A stretch of 64,000 nucleotides of DNA from Scandinavium sp002470465 (GCF_040750395.1 NZ_JBFLVD010000018.1:124001-188000), one strand, 5' to 3'; shown: positions 43,416 to 53,026, numbered from the stretch's first letter. Numbers and translations are program-made. Notes: generated by a model not told the origin, from the letters alone.

Positions 43416-44555
43416 ATGAGTGAATTTTTGCCTTTCTCACGCCCGTCTATGGGAGATGAGGAGTTTGCCGCACTGAAAGAGGTGCTGCAGTCCGGCTGGA
43501 TCACCACTGGGCCGAAGAATGCGCAGCTTGAGGAGGCATTCTGTCTGCTTACCGGCAATCGTCATGCTATTGCCGTCAGCTCCGCAACGGGCGGAATGCA
43601 TGTCACTTTGATGGCACTCGACATCGGGCCGGGCGACGAAGTGATTACACCTTCTCAGACCTGGGTTTCCACGCTCAATATGATTGAGCTGCTGGGCGCA
43701 ACTCCGGTCATGATTGACGTTGACCACGACACGTTAATGATCACACCTGAAGCTGTTGCTGCCGCCATCACCCCGCGCACCAAAGCCATTATTCCTGTCC
43801 ACTACGCGGGCGCGCCGTTCGACATCGACGGCATTTATGCCATTGCGCAGCAGCACGGTATTCCGGTGATTGAAGATGCCGCCCATGCAGCAGGCACGTA
43901 TTACAAAGGCCACCACGTTGGCGGCAAAGGCACCGCGATTTTCTCCTTCCACGCGATCAAAAACATGACCAGCGCCGAAGGTGGGCTGGTTGTTACCGAC
44001 AACGACCAGCTTGCGCAGCGTATTCGCAGCCTGAAGTTTCACGGTCTTGGCGTCGATGCCTATGACCGCCAGACGCATGGCCGTGCACCGCAGGCGGAGG
44101 TGATCTCTCCTGGCTTTAAATACAACCTTGCCGATATCAATGCCGCGCTGGCGCTGGTGCAGCTGGGCAAGCTACCGCAGGCAAATCTGAAGCGTGCTGA
44201 AATTGCGCAGCGTTATCTTACGGAGCTCGCCAACACGCCTTTCCAGCCGCTGGCAATCCCTGAGTGGCCGCATCAGCACGCGTGGCACCTGTTTATTATT
44301 CGCGTTGATGAAGCCCGCTGTGGCATCAGCCGTGACGGCCTGATGGAGCAGCTGAAAGCGCAGGGCATTGGTACAGGCCTGCACTTTCGCGCCGCGCACA
44401 CGCAAAAATATTATCGCGAACGCTACCCAAACCTCTCCTTACCGAATACGGAGTGGAACAGCGCCCGCATCTGTTCTCTGCCTCTTTTCCCGGATATGAC
44501 CCATGACGACACAACCCGCGTCATTACTGCGCTCCGTCAGCTTGCAGGACATTGA
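43416..44555 (+). CDS. arnB: UDP-4-amino-4-deoxy-L-arabinose--oxoglutarate aminotransferase ArnB
   Basis: PLP-dependent aminotransferase that forms UDP-L-Ara4N from UDP-4-keto-pentose in the cytosol. 379 residues of the DegT/DnrJ/EryC1 family. Sugar-nucleotide-binding HPRT-like start, GATPVMIDVD, and the PLP lysine in SFHAIKNMTSAEGG. First gene of a seven-gene operon; arnC follows after 1 bp. Confidence 0.97.
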   Translation: MSEFLPFSRPSMGDEEFAALKEVLQSGWITTGPKNAQLEEAFCLLTGNRHAIAVSSATGGMHVTLMALDIGPGDEVITPSQTWVSTLNMIELLGATPVMIDVDHDTLMITPEAVAAAITPRTKAIIPVHYAGAPFDIDGIYAIAQQHGIPVIEDAAHAAGTYYKGHHVGGKGTAIFSFHAIKNMTSAEGGLVVTDNDQLAQRIRSLKFHGLGVDAYDRQTHGRAPQAEVISPGFKYNLADINAALALVQLGKLPQANLKRAEIAQRYLTELANTPFQPLAIPEWPHQHAWHLFIIRVDEARCGISRDGLMEQLKAQGIGTGLHFRAAHTQKYYRERYPNLSLPNTEWNSARICSLPLFPDMTHDDTTRVITALRQLAGH

Positions 44556-44556
44556 T

Positions 44557-45540
44557 ATGTTTGAAGCCCCGAAAGTGAAAAAAGTGTCGGTGGTGATCCC
44601 TGTTTATAACGAACAGGAGAGCCTGCCGGAGCTGATCCGTCGCACCGATGCGGCCTGCGCCACGCTCAATCGTGATTACGAAATTCTGCTGGTCGATGAC
44701 GGCAGCAGCGATGATTCCGCCCGTATGCTGGTGCTGGCTGCCGAAGCGCCGGGCAGCCACATTGTGGCGGTGCTGCTGAACCGCAACTACGGCCAGCACT
44801 CAGCGATTATGGCTGGATTCAGCCACGTGACCGGCGACCTGATCATCACCCTGGACGCTGACCTGCAAAATCCGCCGGAAGAGATCTCACGCCTGGTCGA
44901 TAAGGCTGATGAAGGCTACGACGTTGTGGGCACCGTGCGCCAGAACCGCCAGGACAGCGTCTTCCGTAAATCGGCGTCGAAGATGATTAACCGCCTGATT
45001 CAGCGCACCACCGGCAAAGCGATGGGCGACTACGGCTGCATGCTGCGCGCCTACCGTCGCCACATTGTTGACGCGATGCTGAACTGCCACGAGCGCAGCA
45101 CCTTTATTCCGATTCTTGCCAATACCTTTGCGCGCCGGGCGGTGGAAATCCCTGTGCTGCATGCTGAGCGTGAGTTTGGCGACTCCAAATACAGCTTCAT
45201 GCGCCTCATCAACCTGATGTACGACCTGGTGACCTGCCTGACGACTACGCCGCTGCGCCTGTTAAGCGTTGTGGGAAGCGTGGTGGCGCTGGCCGGTTTT
45301 GCCTTCGCCATTCTGCTGGTGATTTTGCGCCTGGCGTTCGGCGCGGACTGGGCCGGTGATGGTCTGTTCCTGCTGTTTGCGGTGCTGTTTATGTTTATCG
45401 GCGCGCAGTTCGTCGGTATGGGGCTTCTTGGAGAGTATATCGGGCGCATCTATAACGATGTTCGCGCCCGCCCCCGCTACTTTATTCAACGTGTTGTCCG
45501 TCAGGAAGGCCTGACGACTGAAGAGGAAGATCGTTCATGA
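44557..45540 (+). CDS. arnC: Undecaprenyl-phosphate 4-deoxy-4-formamido-L-arabinose transferase ArnC
   Basis: GT2 glycosyltransferase that loads Ara4FN onto undecaprenyl phosphate at the inner membrane. 327 residues. Nucleotide-sugar motif VVIPVYNEQESLPELI, DDGSSDDS and DADLQNPPEEI are in place, with two C-terminal transmembrane helices. Start at ATG 44557, one base after the arnB stop (TGATATG). An in-frame ATG within arnB (44503) is not needed. Confidence 0.97.
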   Translation: MFEAPKVKKVSVVIPVYNEQESLPELIRRTDAACATLNRDYEILLVDDGSSDDSARMLVLAAEAPGSHIVAVLLNRNYGQHSAIMAGFSHVTGDLIITLDADLQNPPEEISRLVDKADEGYDVVGTVRQNRQDSVFRKSASKMINRLIQRTTGKAMGDYGCMLRAYRRHIVDAMLNCHERSTFIPILANTFARRAVEIPVLHAEREFGDSKYSFMRLINLMYDLVTCLTTTPLRLLSVVGSVVALAGFAFAILLVILRLAFGADWAGDGLFLLFAVLFMFIGAQFVGMGLLGEYIGRIYNDVRARPRYFIQRVVRQEGLTTEEEDRS

Positions 45541-47519
45541 AAGCTGTCGTATTTGCCTATCACGATATGGGTTGCACAGGGATTCAGGCCTTGCTGGACG
45601 CCGGATATGAGATTTCGGCCATCTTCACCCATCCGGATAACGCCGGTGAAAACCACTTCTTTGGGTCGGTAGCACGCCTGGCCGCTGAACAGGGCATTAC
45701 CGTCTACGCGCCGGAAGACGTGAACCACCCGCTGTGGGTCGATCGCATTCGTGACATGAATCCGGACGTGATTTTCTCCTTCTACTATCGCAACCTGCTG
45801 GGCGAAGAGATCCTGAACGCCGCTCGTCATGGCGCTTATAACCTGCACGGTTCTCTGCTGCCGAAATACCGTGGCCGCGCGCCGCTGAACTGGGTGCTGG
45901 TGAACGGTGAAAAAGAAACCGGCGTTACGCTGCACCGCATGATCAATCGCGCCGATGCCGGCAACATTGTGGCGCAGGCAACGGTCGCCATTGACGAAAA
46001 CGACGTCGCGCTGACGCTGCACCGTAAACTCTGTTCTTCTGCACAATCTCTGCTGCGCGACGCGCTGCCGCTGATTGCCACAGGCAAAACCACGGAAACC
46101 GTGCAGGACGAAAGCCAGGCGAGCGTTGTAGGCCGTCGCACGCCGGAAGATGGTCGTCTTATCTGGGAGCAGCCTGCTGAAACCCTGCACAACCTGGTGC
46201 GCGCGGTGTCCGATCCGTGGCCAGGCGCGTTTAGCTTTGTCGGCACCAATAAATTTATCGTCTGGAAATCCCGCGTGCGTCACGACGTGGCGGCGGCGAA
46301 GCCGGGCACGGTGATCTCTGCCTCTCCGCTTATCGTAGCCTGCGGCAGCGGCGCGCTGGAAATCGTCACCGGCCAGAGCGACAAAGGCGTTTACATGCAG
46401 GGCACTCAGCTGGCACAGGCGCTGGGCCTGGTCACTGGCGCGTTGCTGTCGAGCTATCCTTTCGTGGCGGTGAAGCGTCGCACCCGCGTGCTGATCCTCG
46501 GCGTGAACGGTTTTATCGGTAACCACCTGACCGACCGCCTGCTTAAGGACGACAACTACGAAATTTATGGTCTGGATATTGGCTCTGATGCCATCAGCCG
46601 CTTCCTCGACAATCCGCGCTTCCACTTTGTTGAAGGCGACATCAGCATTCACTCCGAGTGGATCGAATATCACATCAAGAAGTGCGATGTGGTGCTGCCG
46701 CTGGTGGCGATTGCGACCCCAATCGAATACACCCGCAACCCGCTGCGCGTGTTCGAGCTCGATTTCGAAGAGAACCTGAAGATCATCCGCGACTGCGTGA
46801 AGTACAACAAGCGCATCATCTTCCCGTCGACATCCGAAGTGTACGGCATGTGTACCGACAAGAACTTCGATGAAGACAATTCGAACCTGGTTGTCGGGCC
46901 AATCAACAAACAACGCTGGATTTATTCCGTTTCCAAACAGCTTCTTGACCGCGTCATCTGGGCCTACGGCGATAAAGCGGGTCTCAAATTCACCCTGTTC
47001 CGTCCGTTTAACTGGATGGGACCGCGCCTGGACAGCCTCAATTCTGCGCGTATCGGCAGCTCTCGTGCGATTACGCAGCTGATTCTGAACCTGGTGGAAG
47101 GATCACCGATTAAACTGATTGAAGGCGGCAAGCAGAAGCGCTGCTTCACTGACATCAGCGACGGTATCGAAGCGCTGTTCCGCATCATCGAGAATAAAGA
47201 AGGCCGCTGCGACGGGCAGATCGTTAACATCGGTAACCCGGACAACGAAGCGAGCATCAAGGAGCTTGCCGAAATGCTGCTCGACTGTTTCGAACGCCAT
47301 CCACTGCGTAACCAGTTCCCGCCGTTTGCCGGTTTCCGCGACGTAGAGAGCAGCGATTACTACGGTAAAGGCTATCAGGACGTTGAGCACCGCAAGCCGA
47401 GCATCCGGAATGCTAAACGTTGCCTCGACTGGCAGCCGACGGTAGAGATGCAGCAGACCGTCGAGGAAACCCTGGACTTCTTCCTGCGCACGGTTGAGTT
47501 AACGGAAAGCAAAAAATGA
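45537..47519 (+). CDS. arnA: Bifunctional UDP-Ara4N formyltransferase / UDP-glucuronate decarboxylase ArnA
   Basis: 660 residues as in E. coli. The N-terminal half (1-300) is a 10-formyl-THF-dependent formyltransferase with NLHGSLLPKYRGRAPLNW. The C-terminal half (about 315-660) is an SDR-type oxidative decarboxylase with GVNGFIGNHL, PSTSEVYG and the catalytic Tyr/Lys in RWIYSVSKQLLDRVIW. Overlaps arnC by 4 bp (ATGA). Confidence 0.98.
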   Translation: MKAVVFAYHDMGCTGIQALLDAGYEISAIFTHPDNAGENHFFGSVARLAAEQGITVYAPEDVNHPLWVDRIRDMNPDVIFSFYYRNLLGEEILNAARHGAYNLHGSLLPKYRGRAPLNWVLVNGEKETGVTLHRMINRADAGNIVAQATVAIDENDVALTLHRKLCSSAQSLLRDALPLIATGKTTETVQDESQASVVGRRTPEDGRLIWEQPAETLHNLVRAVSDPWPGAFSFVGTNKFIVWKSRVRHDVAAAKPGTVISASPLIVACGSGALEIVTGQSDKGVYMQGTQLAQALGLVTGALLSSYPFVAVKRRTRVLILGVNGFIGNHLTDRLLKDDNYEIYGLDIGSDAISRFLDNPRFHFVEGDISIHSEWIEYHIKKCDVVLPLVAIATPIEYTRNPLRVFELDFEENLKIIRDCVKYNKRIIFPSTSEVYGMCTDKNFDEDNSNLVVGPINKQRWIYSVSKQLLDRVIWAYGDKAGLKFTLFRPFNWMGPRLDSLNSARIGSSRAITQLILNLVEGSPIKLIEGGKQKRCFTDISDGIEALFRIIENKEGRCDGQIVNIGNPDNEASIKELAEMLLDCFERHPLRNQFPPFAGFRDVESSDYYGKGYQDVEHRKPSIRNAKRCLDWQPTVEMQQTVEETLDFFLRTVELTESKK

Positions 47520-48412
47520 TGAGAAAAGTTGGCTTACGCGTGGATGTGGACACCTTTCGCGGCACCCGCGAAGGCGTGCCGCGCCTGCTGGAGATCCTCC
47601 AGAAGCACGATATTCAGGCCAGCTTTTTTTTCAGCGTCGGACCGGACAACATGGGGCGCCACCTGTGGCGTCTGCTGAAGCCGAAATTTCTGTGGAAGAT
47701 GCTGCGCTCACGCGCGGCATCGCTGTATGGCTGGGATATTTTGCTGGCGGGCACCGCCTGGCCGGGAAAAAGGATCGGTGAAGCCAACGCAGAGATTATC
47801 CGCGCTACGGCGAAAGTGCACGAGGTCGGGCTGCACGCCTGGGATCATCATCGCTGGCAGATGTGGAGCGGCGTCTGGGATCAGGCGAACCTTGAAGCGG
47901 AAATAGCCCGGGGGTTGCAGGCGCTGGAAGCCCTCATCGGCTCCCCCGTCACCTGTTCTGCCGTTGCTGGCTGGCGGGCAGACGGGCGAGTCGTGCGGGC
48001 GAAAGAGCGCTTTGAGTTTCTCTACAACAGCGACTGTCGCGGCACGCGCCCGTTCCTGCCGGTGCTGGGCGAGGACATTACGGGTACGGTACAAATTCCG
48101 GTTACTTTACCGACCTGGGATGAAGCTGTGGGCAGCAACGTCAGCGCTGAAGGTTTTAACGATTGGCTGATTGAGCGTATCCACAAAGACAGAGGCGTGC
48201 CGGTGTACACCATCCACGCTGAAGTGGAAGGAATTGTGGGTGCAGAGCAGTTTGACAACCTGCTGTGGCAGGCGGCAGAGGAGGGCATCACCTTTTGCCC
48301 TCTGAGTCAGCTGCTGCCGGAGGACTTCAGAACGCTGCCGAAAGGAAACGTGGTGCGCGGCGAACTGGCGGGCCGGGAAGGCTGGTTAGGACAAGAGCAA
48401 TTACTGGGTTAA
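47516..48412 (+). CDS. arnD: 4-deoxy-4-formamido-L-arabinose-phosphoundecaprenol deformylase ArnD
   Basis: Polysaccharide-deacetylase (NodB) family enzyme that removes the formyl group from the lipid-linked sugar at the membrane. 298 residues. Metal and catalytic residues are in LRVDVDTFRGTREGV and GLHAWDHHRWQ. Overlaps arnA by 4 bp. The adjacent second ATG (47519) aligns better with the E. coli N-terminus, so the first Met may be spurious. Confidence 0.95.
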   Translation: MMRKVGLRVDVDTFRGTREGVPRLLEILQKHDIQASFFFSVGPDNMGRHLWRLLKPKFLWKMLRSRAASLYGWDILLAGTAWPGKRIGEANAEIIRATAKVHEVGLHAWDHHRWQMWSGVWDQANLEAEIARGLQALEALIGSPVTCSAVAGWRADGRVVRAKERFEFLYNSDCRGTRPFLPVLGEDITGTVQIPVTLPTWDEAVGSNVSAEGFNDWLIERIHKDRGVPVYTIHAEVEGIVGAEQFDNLLWQAAEEGITFCPLSQLLPEDFRTLPKGNVVRGELAGREGWLGQEQLLG

Positions 48413-48418
48413 ACACTG

Positions 48419-50074
48419 ATGAAATCCCTACGTTTAAGCGCATCGCTGCTGTTTTTGTTCGCGCTCTATTATGTTTTACCTTTGAATTTCCGCTTGTTAT
48501 GGCAGCCGGATGAGACCCGCTATGCGGAGATCAGCCGTGAAATGCTGGCCTCTGGCGACTGGATTGTGCCGCATTTCCTCGGCCTGCGTTATTTTGAAAA
48601 ACCGATTGCCGGATACTGGTTTAACAGCATCGGACAATGGCTCTTTGGTCATACCAATTTTTCGGTGCGGTTTGGAGTGGTCTTTTCCACCGCCTGTACC
48701 GCGCTGCTGGTGGCCTGGCTCGCGTGGAAGCTGTGGCAGGATAAACGCACGGCCATTCTTTCGGCGGTTATTTTCCTGACCGCCTTCCTGGTTTATGGCA
48801 TTGGCACCTACGCGGTGCTCGATCCGATGATTGCTCTGTGGCTGATGCTGGCGATGTGCAGCTTCTGGGGGGCGACGCAGGCGAAAACCAGCAGCGGTAA
48901 ACTCGGCGGCTATGTGCTGTTAGGTATTGCCTGCGGCATGGGCGTGATGACCAAAGGTTTTCTTGCGCTGGCGGTGCCTGTTATTGGCGTGCTGCCCTGG
49001 GTTATCGTGCAGAAGCGCTGGAAGGAAGTGCTGCCGTGGGGCTGGGTTGCGGTGCTGATGTGCGTACTCACGGTGCTGCCGTGGGGGCTTGCGATAGCTC
49101 ATCGTGAACCCGATTTCTGGCGTTATTTCTTCTGGGTCGAACACGTCCAGCGCTTCGCGCAGAGCGATGCACAGCACAAGGCGCCATTCTGGTACTACAT
49201 TCCGTTCCTGATTGCCGGTAGCCTGCCGTGGCTGGGGCTGCTGCCGGGGGCGCTCGCATCGGGCTGGAAAGCGCGCGATGAGCAGCGCGGCGCGTTTTAC
49301 CTGCTGGGCTGGGTGGTGATGCCGTTCCTGTTCTTCAGTATCGCCAAAGGCAAGCTGCCGACCTATATTCTGCCGTGCTTTGCGCCGCTGGCGATCCTGA
49401 TGGCGCGCTATGCCATTGAGGCCGCAGACAAGGGCGCGAAGGCGCTGCGCGTCAACGGGTTTATCAACATCGCCTTCGGTCTGATTGGGCTGGTGGCGGT
49501 GCTGGTGGTTTCGCCGTGGGGCCCGATGCAGAAGCCCGTTTGGAACAACATTGAGCTGTATAAGTGTCTGCTGGCGGCGGTGGCGTTTGCCGCCTGGGCG
49601 CTGGGGGGCTGGCTGTCGATTCGCGATGGAGTGAAGCGTTGGGCGCTGGCAGCCTGCTGCCCGCTCGGGCTGGCGCTGTTGGTGGGGTTTGCTATCCCGG
49701 ACAAAGTCATCGACAGCAAACAGCCGCAGTTCATCACCGATATCGTCAGCGAACAGCTTACGCCGAGCCGCTATGTGCTCACCAACAGCGTGGGCGTAGC
49801 CGCGGGACTGGCGTGGGAGCTCAGGCGTAGCGACATTATCATGTTCGGCCAGCAGGGCGAGCTGAAGTATGGCCTGGCGTACCCCGACGCGAAGAGGAGC
49901 TTCGTTGGCAGTGACCAGTTTGATGGCTGGCTTGCGGCGCACCGCGCAGAAGGCCCGGTATCGCTGGTGCTACAGTTAAATAAAGGCCAAAAGCTCGAGG
50001 AACTTGGTTTGCCGAAACCCGATAACGTCTATGAGATGAGCCGTATGGTCTTCGTTCAGTACCTGCCGGAATGA
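48419..50074 (+). CDS. arnT: Undecaprenyl phosphate-alpha-L-Ara4N transferase ArnT
   Basis: Large GT83 inner-membrane transferase that moves L-Ara4N onto lipid A in the periplasmic leaflet, reducing binding of polymyxin and cationic peptides. 551 residues, about a dozen helices. The catalytic first periplasmic loop is visible (LLWQPDETRYAEISREML, with the acidic DE pair). Starts 6 bp after arnD and overlaps arnE by 4 bp. Confidence 0.97.
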   Translation: MKSLRLSASLLFLFALYYVLPLNFRLLWQPDETRYAEISREMLASGDWIVPHFLGLRYFEKPIAGYWFNSIGQWLFGHTNFSVRFGVVFSTACTALLVAWLAWKLWQDKRTAILSAVIFLTAFLVYGIGTYAVLDPMIALWLMLAMCSFWGATQAKTSSGKLGGYVLLGIACGMGVMTKGFLALAVPVIGVLPWVIVQKRWKEVLPWGWVAVLMCVLTVLPWGLAIAHREPDFWRYFFWVEHVQRFAQSDAQHKAPFWYYIPFLIAGSLPWLGLLPGALASGWKARDEQRGAFYLLGWVVMPFLFFSIAKGKLPTYILPCFAPLAILMARYAIEAADKGAKALRVNGFINIAFGLIGLVAVLVVSPWGPMQKPVWNNIELYKCLLAAVAFAAWALGGWLSIRDGVKRWALAACCPLGLALLVGFAIPDKVIDSKQPQFITDIVSEQLTPSRYVLTNSVGVAAGLAWELRRSDIIMFGQQGELKYGLAYPDAKRSFVGSDQFDGWLAAHRAEGPVSLVLQLNKGQKLEELGLPKPDNVYEMSRMVFVQYLPE

Positions 50075-50409
50075 TCACCGCGCTCTCGCTGCTGCTGGCC
50101 AGCCTGCTGAGCTGCGCCGGGCAGCTGTGCCAGAAGCAGGCCACCCGCCCGGCAAAATTCGGGCGGCGAGGGTTGCATATCGGCCTGTGGCTGGGGCTTG
50201 CGTTGCTCGCGCTCGGCTGCGGCATGGCCTTGTGGCTGGTGGTGCTGCAACGTCTGCCCGTGGGCATCGCTTACCCGATGCTCAGCCTGAACTTTGTCTG
50301 GGTGACGCTGGCGGCTAAGTTTGTCTGGAAAGAGTCGGTCTCCGGCCGCCACTGGTTGGGCGTGAGCCTGATCGTTCTTGGCATCATCGTACTCGGAGGG
50401 AGCCGCTGA
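50071..50409 (+). CDS. arnE: Undecaprenyl phosphate-L-Ara4N flippase subunit ArnE
   Basis: 112-residue EamA/SMR-like protein with four transmembrane helices, half of the ArnE/ArnF flippase that moves undecaprenyl-P-Ara4N across the inner membrane. Conserved SCAGQLCQKQA near the N-terminus and PVGIAYPMLSLNFVWVTLAA. Overlaps arnT by 4 bp and shares its last base with the arnF start codon. Confidence 0.95.
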   Translation: MITALSLLLASLLSCAGQLCQKQATRPAKFGRRGLHIGLWLGLALLALGCGMALWLVVLQRLPVGIAYPMLSLNFVWVTLAAKFVWKESVSGRHWLGVSLIVLGIIVLGGSR

Positions 50410-50780
50410 TGGGGATTCTCTGGGCGCTGGTCAGCGTGGTGCTGGTCAGCGGTGCGCAGCTGCTGCTGCGGGCTGCTATGCTGTCGCTGCCGCCGGTGGC
50501 GGATGTTACGGCGCTATTCTGGCATCTTATTCAGTTCAAGCCGGGCACCGGTTTGCTGTTCCTTGGGCTATGCGGCTATGTCGCTTCCATGGCGTGCTGG
50601 TTTTGTGCTCTCAAGCGTATTCCACTGGCAAAAGCCTATGCGCTGCTGAGCCTGAGCTACATCACCGTCTGGGTCGCGGCGCTGCTGTTGCAGAATGAAG
50701 CGTTTTCCTGGACGGGGCTGGCAGGCGTCTTGCTGGTGATGGCGGGTGTGACGACCATTTTTGCGCCGGTGCGGCGATAG
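50409..50780 (+). CDS. arnF: Undecaprenyl phosphate-L-Ara4N flippase subunit ArnF
   Basis: 123-residue partner of ArnE with four helices (E. coli ArnF 128). Conserved SGAQLLLRAAM, PLAKAYALLSLSYITVWVAA. Start ATG overlaps the arnE stop (TGATG). Last gene of the arn operon, closed by the terminator at 50796-50824. Confidence 0.95.
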   Translation: MGILWALVSVVLVSGAQLLLRAAMLSLPPVADVTALFWHLIQFKPGTGLLFLGLCGYVASMACWFCALKRIPLAKAYALLSLSYITVWVAALLLQNEAFSWTGLAGVLLVMAGVTTIFAPVRR

Positions 50781-50795
50781 CCAGTCACAGAAACG

Positions 50796-50824
50796 AAAAA
50801 GGCAGCCATCGGGCTGCCTTTTTT
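50796..50824. terminator. Bidirectional intrinsic terminator (arnF / rpoH)
   Basis: A5, GGCAGCC, loop ATCG, GGCTGCC, T6. Lies between convergent arnF and rpoH. Confidence 0.95.
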
Positions 50825-50844
50825 ATGCCTGCGCGAGGAGAAGC

Positions 50845-51699
50845 TTACGCTTCGATCGCCATACGCAGTTTTTTCATCGCGTTCTTTTCGAGCTGACGCA
50901 CGCGCTCGGCGGAAACGCCATAACGGTCGGCGAGTTCCTGCAGCGTGGACTTGTTGTCTTCGTCCAGCCAGCGGGCGCGGATGATATCCTGGCTACGCTC
51001 GTCCAGGCCTTCCATCGCATGAGTCAGCTTGTTGGCGGCCTGATCTTCCCAGTTGTCGTCTTCAATGCTGTCAGCAAAGTTAGAAGACTTATCCTGAAGA
51101 TAGAGCACCGGAGCAACGGTATTGCTTTCCGAGTCATCGTCGGCAGACATATCGAACGCCATATCCTGAGCGGACATTCGCGATTCCATCTCACGCACGT
51201 CTTTGCTGGAAACGCCCAGCTCACGCGCCACCATTTCGACTTCGTCCTGGTTGAACCAGCCCAGACGCTGCTTGGTTTTACGCAGGTTAAAGAACAGCTT
51301 ACGCTGTGCTTTGGTGGTCGCGACCTTCACGATACGCCAGTTGCGCAGCACGTATTCGTGGATTTCAGCTTTGATCCAGTGCACGGCGAAGGAGACAAGG
51401 CGCACGCCCACTTCCGGGTTGAAGCGGCGCACGGCTTTCATCAGGCCGATGTTGCCTTCCTGAATCAAATCCGCCTGCGGCAGGCCGTAGCCCGAGTAGT
51501 TACGAGCAACGTGAACAACAAAGCGCAGGTGAGACAGGATCAGCGTTTTCGCTGCTTCCAGATCGCCCTGGTAATGCAGCTTCTCCGCCAGCGCCCGCTC
51601 TTCATCAGCCGATAACATCGGCCATGCGTTTGCCGCCCGGATGTAGGAATCCAGGTTGCCAACAGGGGCTAAAGCTAAAGTTTGCATGTCTTTGGTCAT
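50845..51699 (-). CDS. rpoH: RNA polymerase heat-shock sigma factor RpoH (sigma-32)
   Basis: 284 residues, same as E. coli. Region 2 (DLIQEGNIGLMKAVRRFNPE), the RpoH box (QRKLFFNLRKTKQRLGWF) and the region 4 helix-turn-helix (TLQELADRYGVSAERVRQLE) are intact. Directs heat-shock transcription, including prlC in this window. The ATG has GAGAGGATTTG upstream as in E. coli, where the 5' mRNA folds into a thermosensor. The promoter region is also conserved. Confidence 0.98.
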   Translation of the reverse strand: MTKDMQTLALAPVGNLDSYIRAANAWPMLSADEERALAEKLHYQGDLEAAKTLILSHLRFVVHVARNYSGYGLPQADLIQEGNIGLMKAVRRFNPEVGVRLVSFAVHWIKAEIHEYVLRNWRIVKVATTKAQRKLFFNLRKTKQRLGWFNQDEVEMVARELGVSSKDVREMESRMSAQDMAFDMSADDDSESNTVAPVLYLQDKSSNFADSIEDDNWEDQAANKLTHAMEGLDERSQDIIRARWLDEDNKSTLQELADRYGVSAERVRQLEKNAMKKLRMAIEA

Positions 51700-51800
51700 T
51701 CAAATCCTCTCAATTCTTTCTTTTCCGCTGCCGTGTCCCTCACAGAGGCAACAAGCATGCCAGAAATTTTTGAGCAACGAGATTAGCACTCACTCTTTTA

Positions 51801-51828
51801 TCAGACAGTGATGTTATCCACAAGTTCC
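51801..51828 (-). promoter_or_regulatory. Sigma-E promoter of rpoH (E. coli P3 equivalent)
   Basis: On the minus strand GGAACTT (51828-51822), a 16-bp spacer and TCTGA (51805-51801) match the RpoE consensus and the E. coli rpoH P3 promoter. Confidence 0.85.
51814..51822 (+). promoter_or_regulatory. DnaA box in the rpoH promoter
   Basis: Perfect TTATCCACA lying inside the spacer of the sigma-E promoter. DnaA binding to the rpoH promoter region is described in E. coli. Confidence 0.75.
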
Positions 51829-51913
51829 ATGCAACGCTGTGAATAGATTACGCACAAAATGTGACACCACGATGATATGACTTGAGGGCAGGGAAGGCAG
51901 AAGGTTTCTGAAG

Positions 51914-51950
51914 CTCTCCCTGCGAACTGGAAATCTTGCAGCAGGGAGAG
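51914..51950. terminator. Hairpin in the ftsX-rpoH gap
   Basis: CTCTCCCTGC (51914-51923) pairs perfectly with GCAGGGAGAG (51941-51950) over a 17-nt loop, 18 bp after the ftsX stop on the minus strand. No T-run follows, so it may attenuate or process ftsYEX read-through into rpoH. Confidence 0.5.
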
Positions 51951-51967
51951 AGTATATCAGACTTTTT

Positions 51968-53026
51968 TTATTCCGGCGTAAAGTGGCGTAAATGTTGAAC
52001 CGTGGCAAGCCAGGCGGCCACCCAGCCAATCATCGAGCAGACAATCAGCATCAGCAGGCACTCATCGAGGCCCAGGCCGGTGAGCTCAAACTGGGTACCG
52101 AACACTTTAGCGACTTCCGTGACCGCCGACGACAGGCGCAGCACGAGGATCTCAGAAAGTATCAATGATAAAAATGCGCCAGAAAATCCGAGCAGCGCGC
52201 CGCCGTAAAGGAACGGACGCAGAATGAAGCCGTCCGTTGCGCCGATAAGCTTCTGCACGTTGATGGTATCGCGACGGGCAAAAATGCTCAGACGCACGCT
52301 GTTACCGATGACGAGGAATACGGCCGCAACCATCAGCACGCCAATCATTGCCGAGACGCGTCCGACTAACCCGGTAATCGAAGAAAGACGGGCAAACCAG
52401 CTGTCGTCCATGCGCACTTCGTCGATGCCCTGAATTTTCGCCACGCGGTCACGCAGCGTGTTCAGCGAATCGGTGCCCTGAAAATCGAGCTTCGGAATGA
52501 CGATAGCCACCGCAGGCAGCGGATTCTCTTCCAGCATGTCCAGCGCGCCGCCGAAGCCTGACCAGTTGCGGAACTCGCCCAGCGCTTCATCGCGGGAAAG
52601 GTAATTCACCTTCTCCACGCCCTGCTCCGCCTGAAGCTGCCCGACGACTTTTGCCGCGGCGTCGTCGTCCAGCGTTTTTTCCAGATAGACGGTGATTTGC
52701 GGCGACGGATAATACTGTGAGGCCGCCGTGTTGACGTTCTTGTAAACCATGTAGCAGACGCTTGGCAGCGTCAGGGAAATGGCAATGACCATCACCGTCA
52801 GGAAGGTCGCCAGCGGTTTGCTTTTGAGATCCTGTAGCGCGCCGTGAAAGGCGTAGCGCACCTGTTCGTTAAAAACGTTGGTTTTGCGGGAGTTCGGTTT
52901 GGGCGCGGCCTTCGGGCGCTTCGGCGCATTGCCGCCGCCGTTTCCACCGCCGGTTGCCGAGTTGCGCAGCCGGTCAAAGCGGTTGCCGAACTGGCGAATG
53001 TGGTTCATTGCTTCGCGTTTATCCAC
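51968..53026 (-). CDS. ftsX: Cell-division ABC transporter-like permease FtsX
   Basis: 352 residues as in E. coli. A Gly/Pro-rich cytosolic N-terminus (TGGGNGGGNAPKRPK) is followed by four transmembrane helices and a large periplasmic loop after the first, which in E. coli recruits EnvC to activate amidases at the septum. Overlaps ftsE by 8 bp. Confidence 0.97.
   Translation of the reverse strand: MDKREAMNHIRQFGNRFDRLRNSATGGGNGGGNAPKRPKAAPKPNSRKTNVFNEQVRYAFHGALQDLKSKPLATFLTVMVIAISLTLPSVCYMVYKNVNTAASQYYPSPQITVYLEKTLDDDAAAKVVGQLQAEQGVEKVNYLSRDEALGEFRNWSGFGGALDMLEENPLPAVAIVIPKLDFQGTDSLNTLRDRVAKIQGIDEVRMDDSWFARLSSITGLVGRVSAMIGVLMVAAVFLVIGNSVRLSIFARRDTINVQKLIGATDGFILRPFLYGGALLGFSGAFLSLILSEILVLRLSSAVTEVAKVFGTQFELTGLGLDECLLMLIVCSMIGWVAAWLATVQHLRHFTPE

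Noticed and set aside
45501..46913. Minus-strand open frame opposite arnA (about 470 codons)
   Set aside because: Shadow of arnA, whose two enzyme domains are complete; the translation lacks any domain motif.
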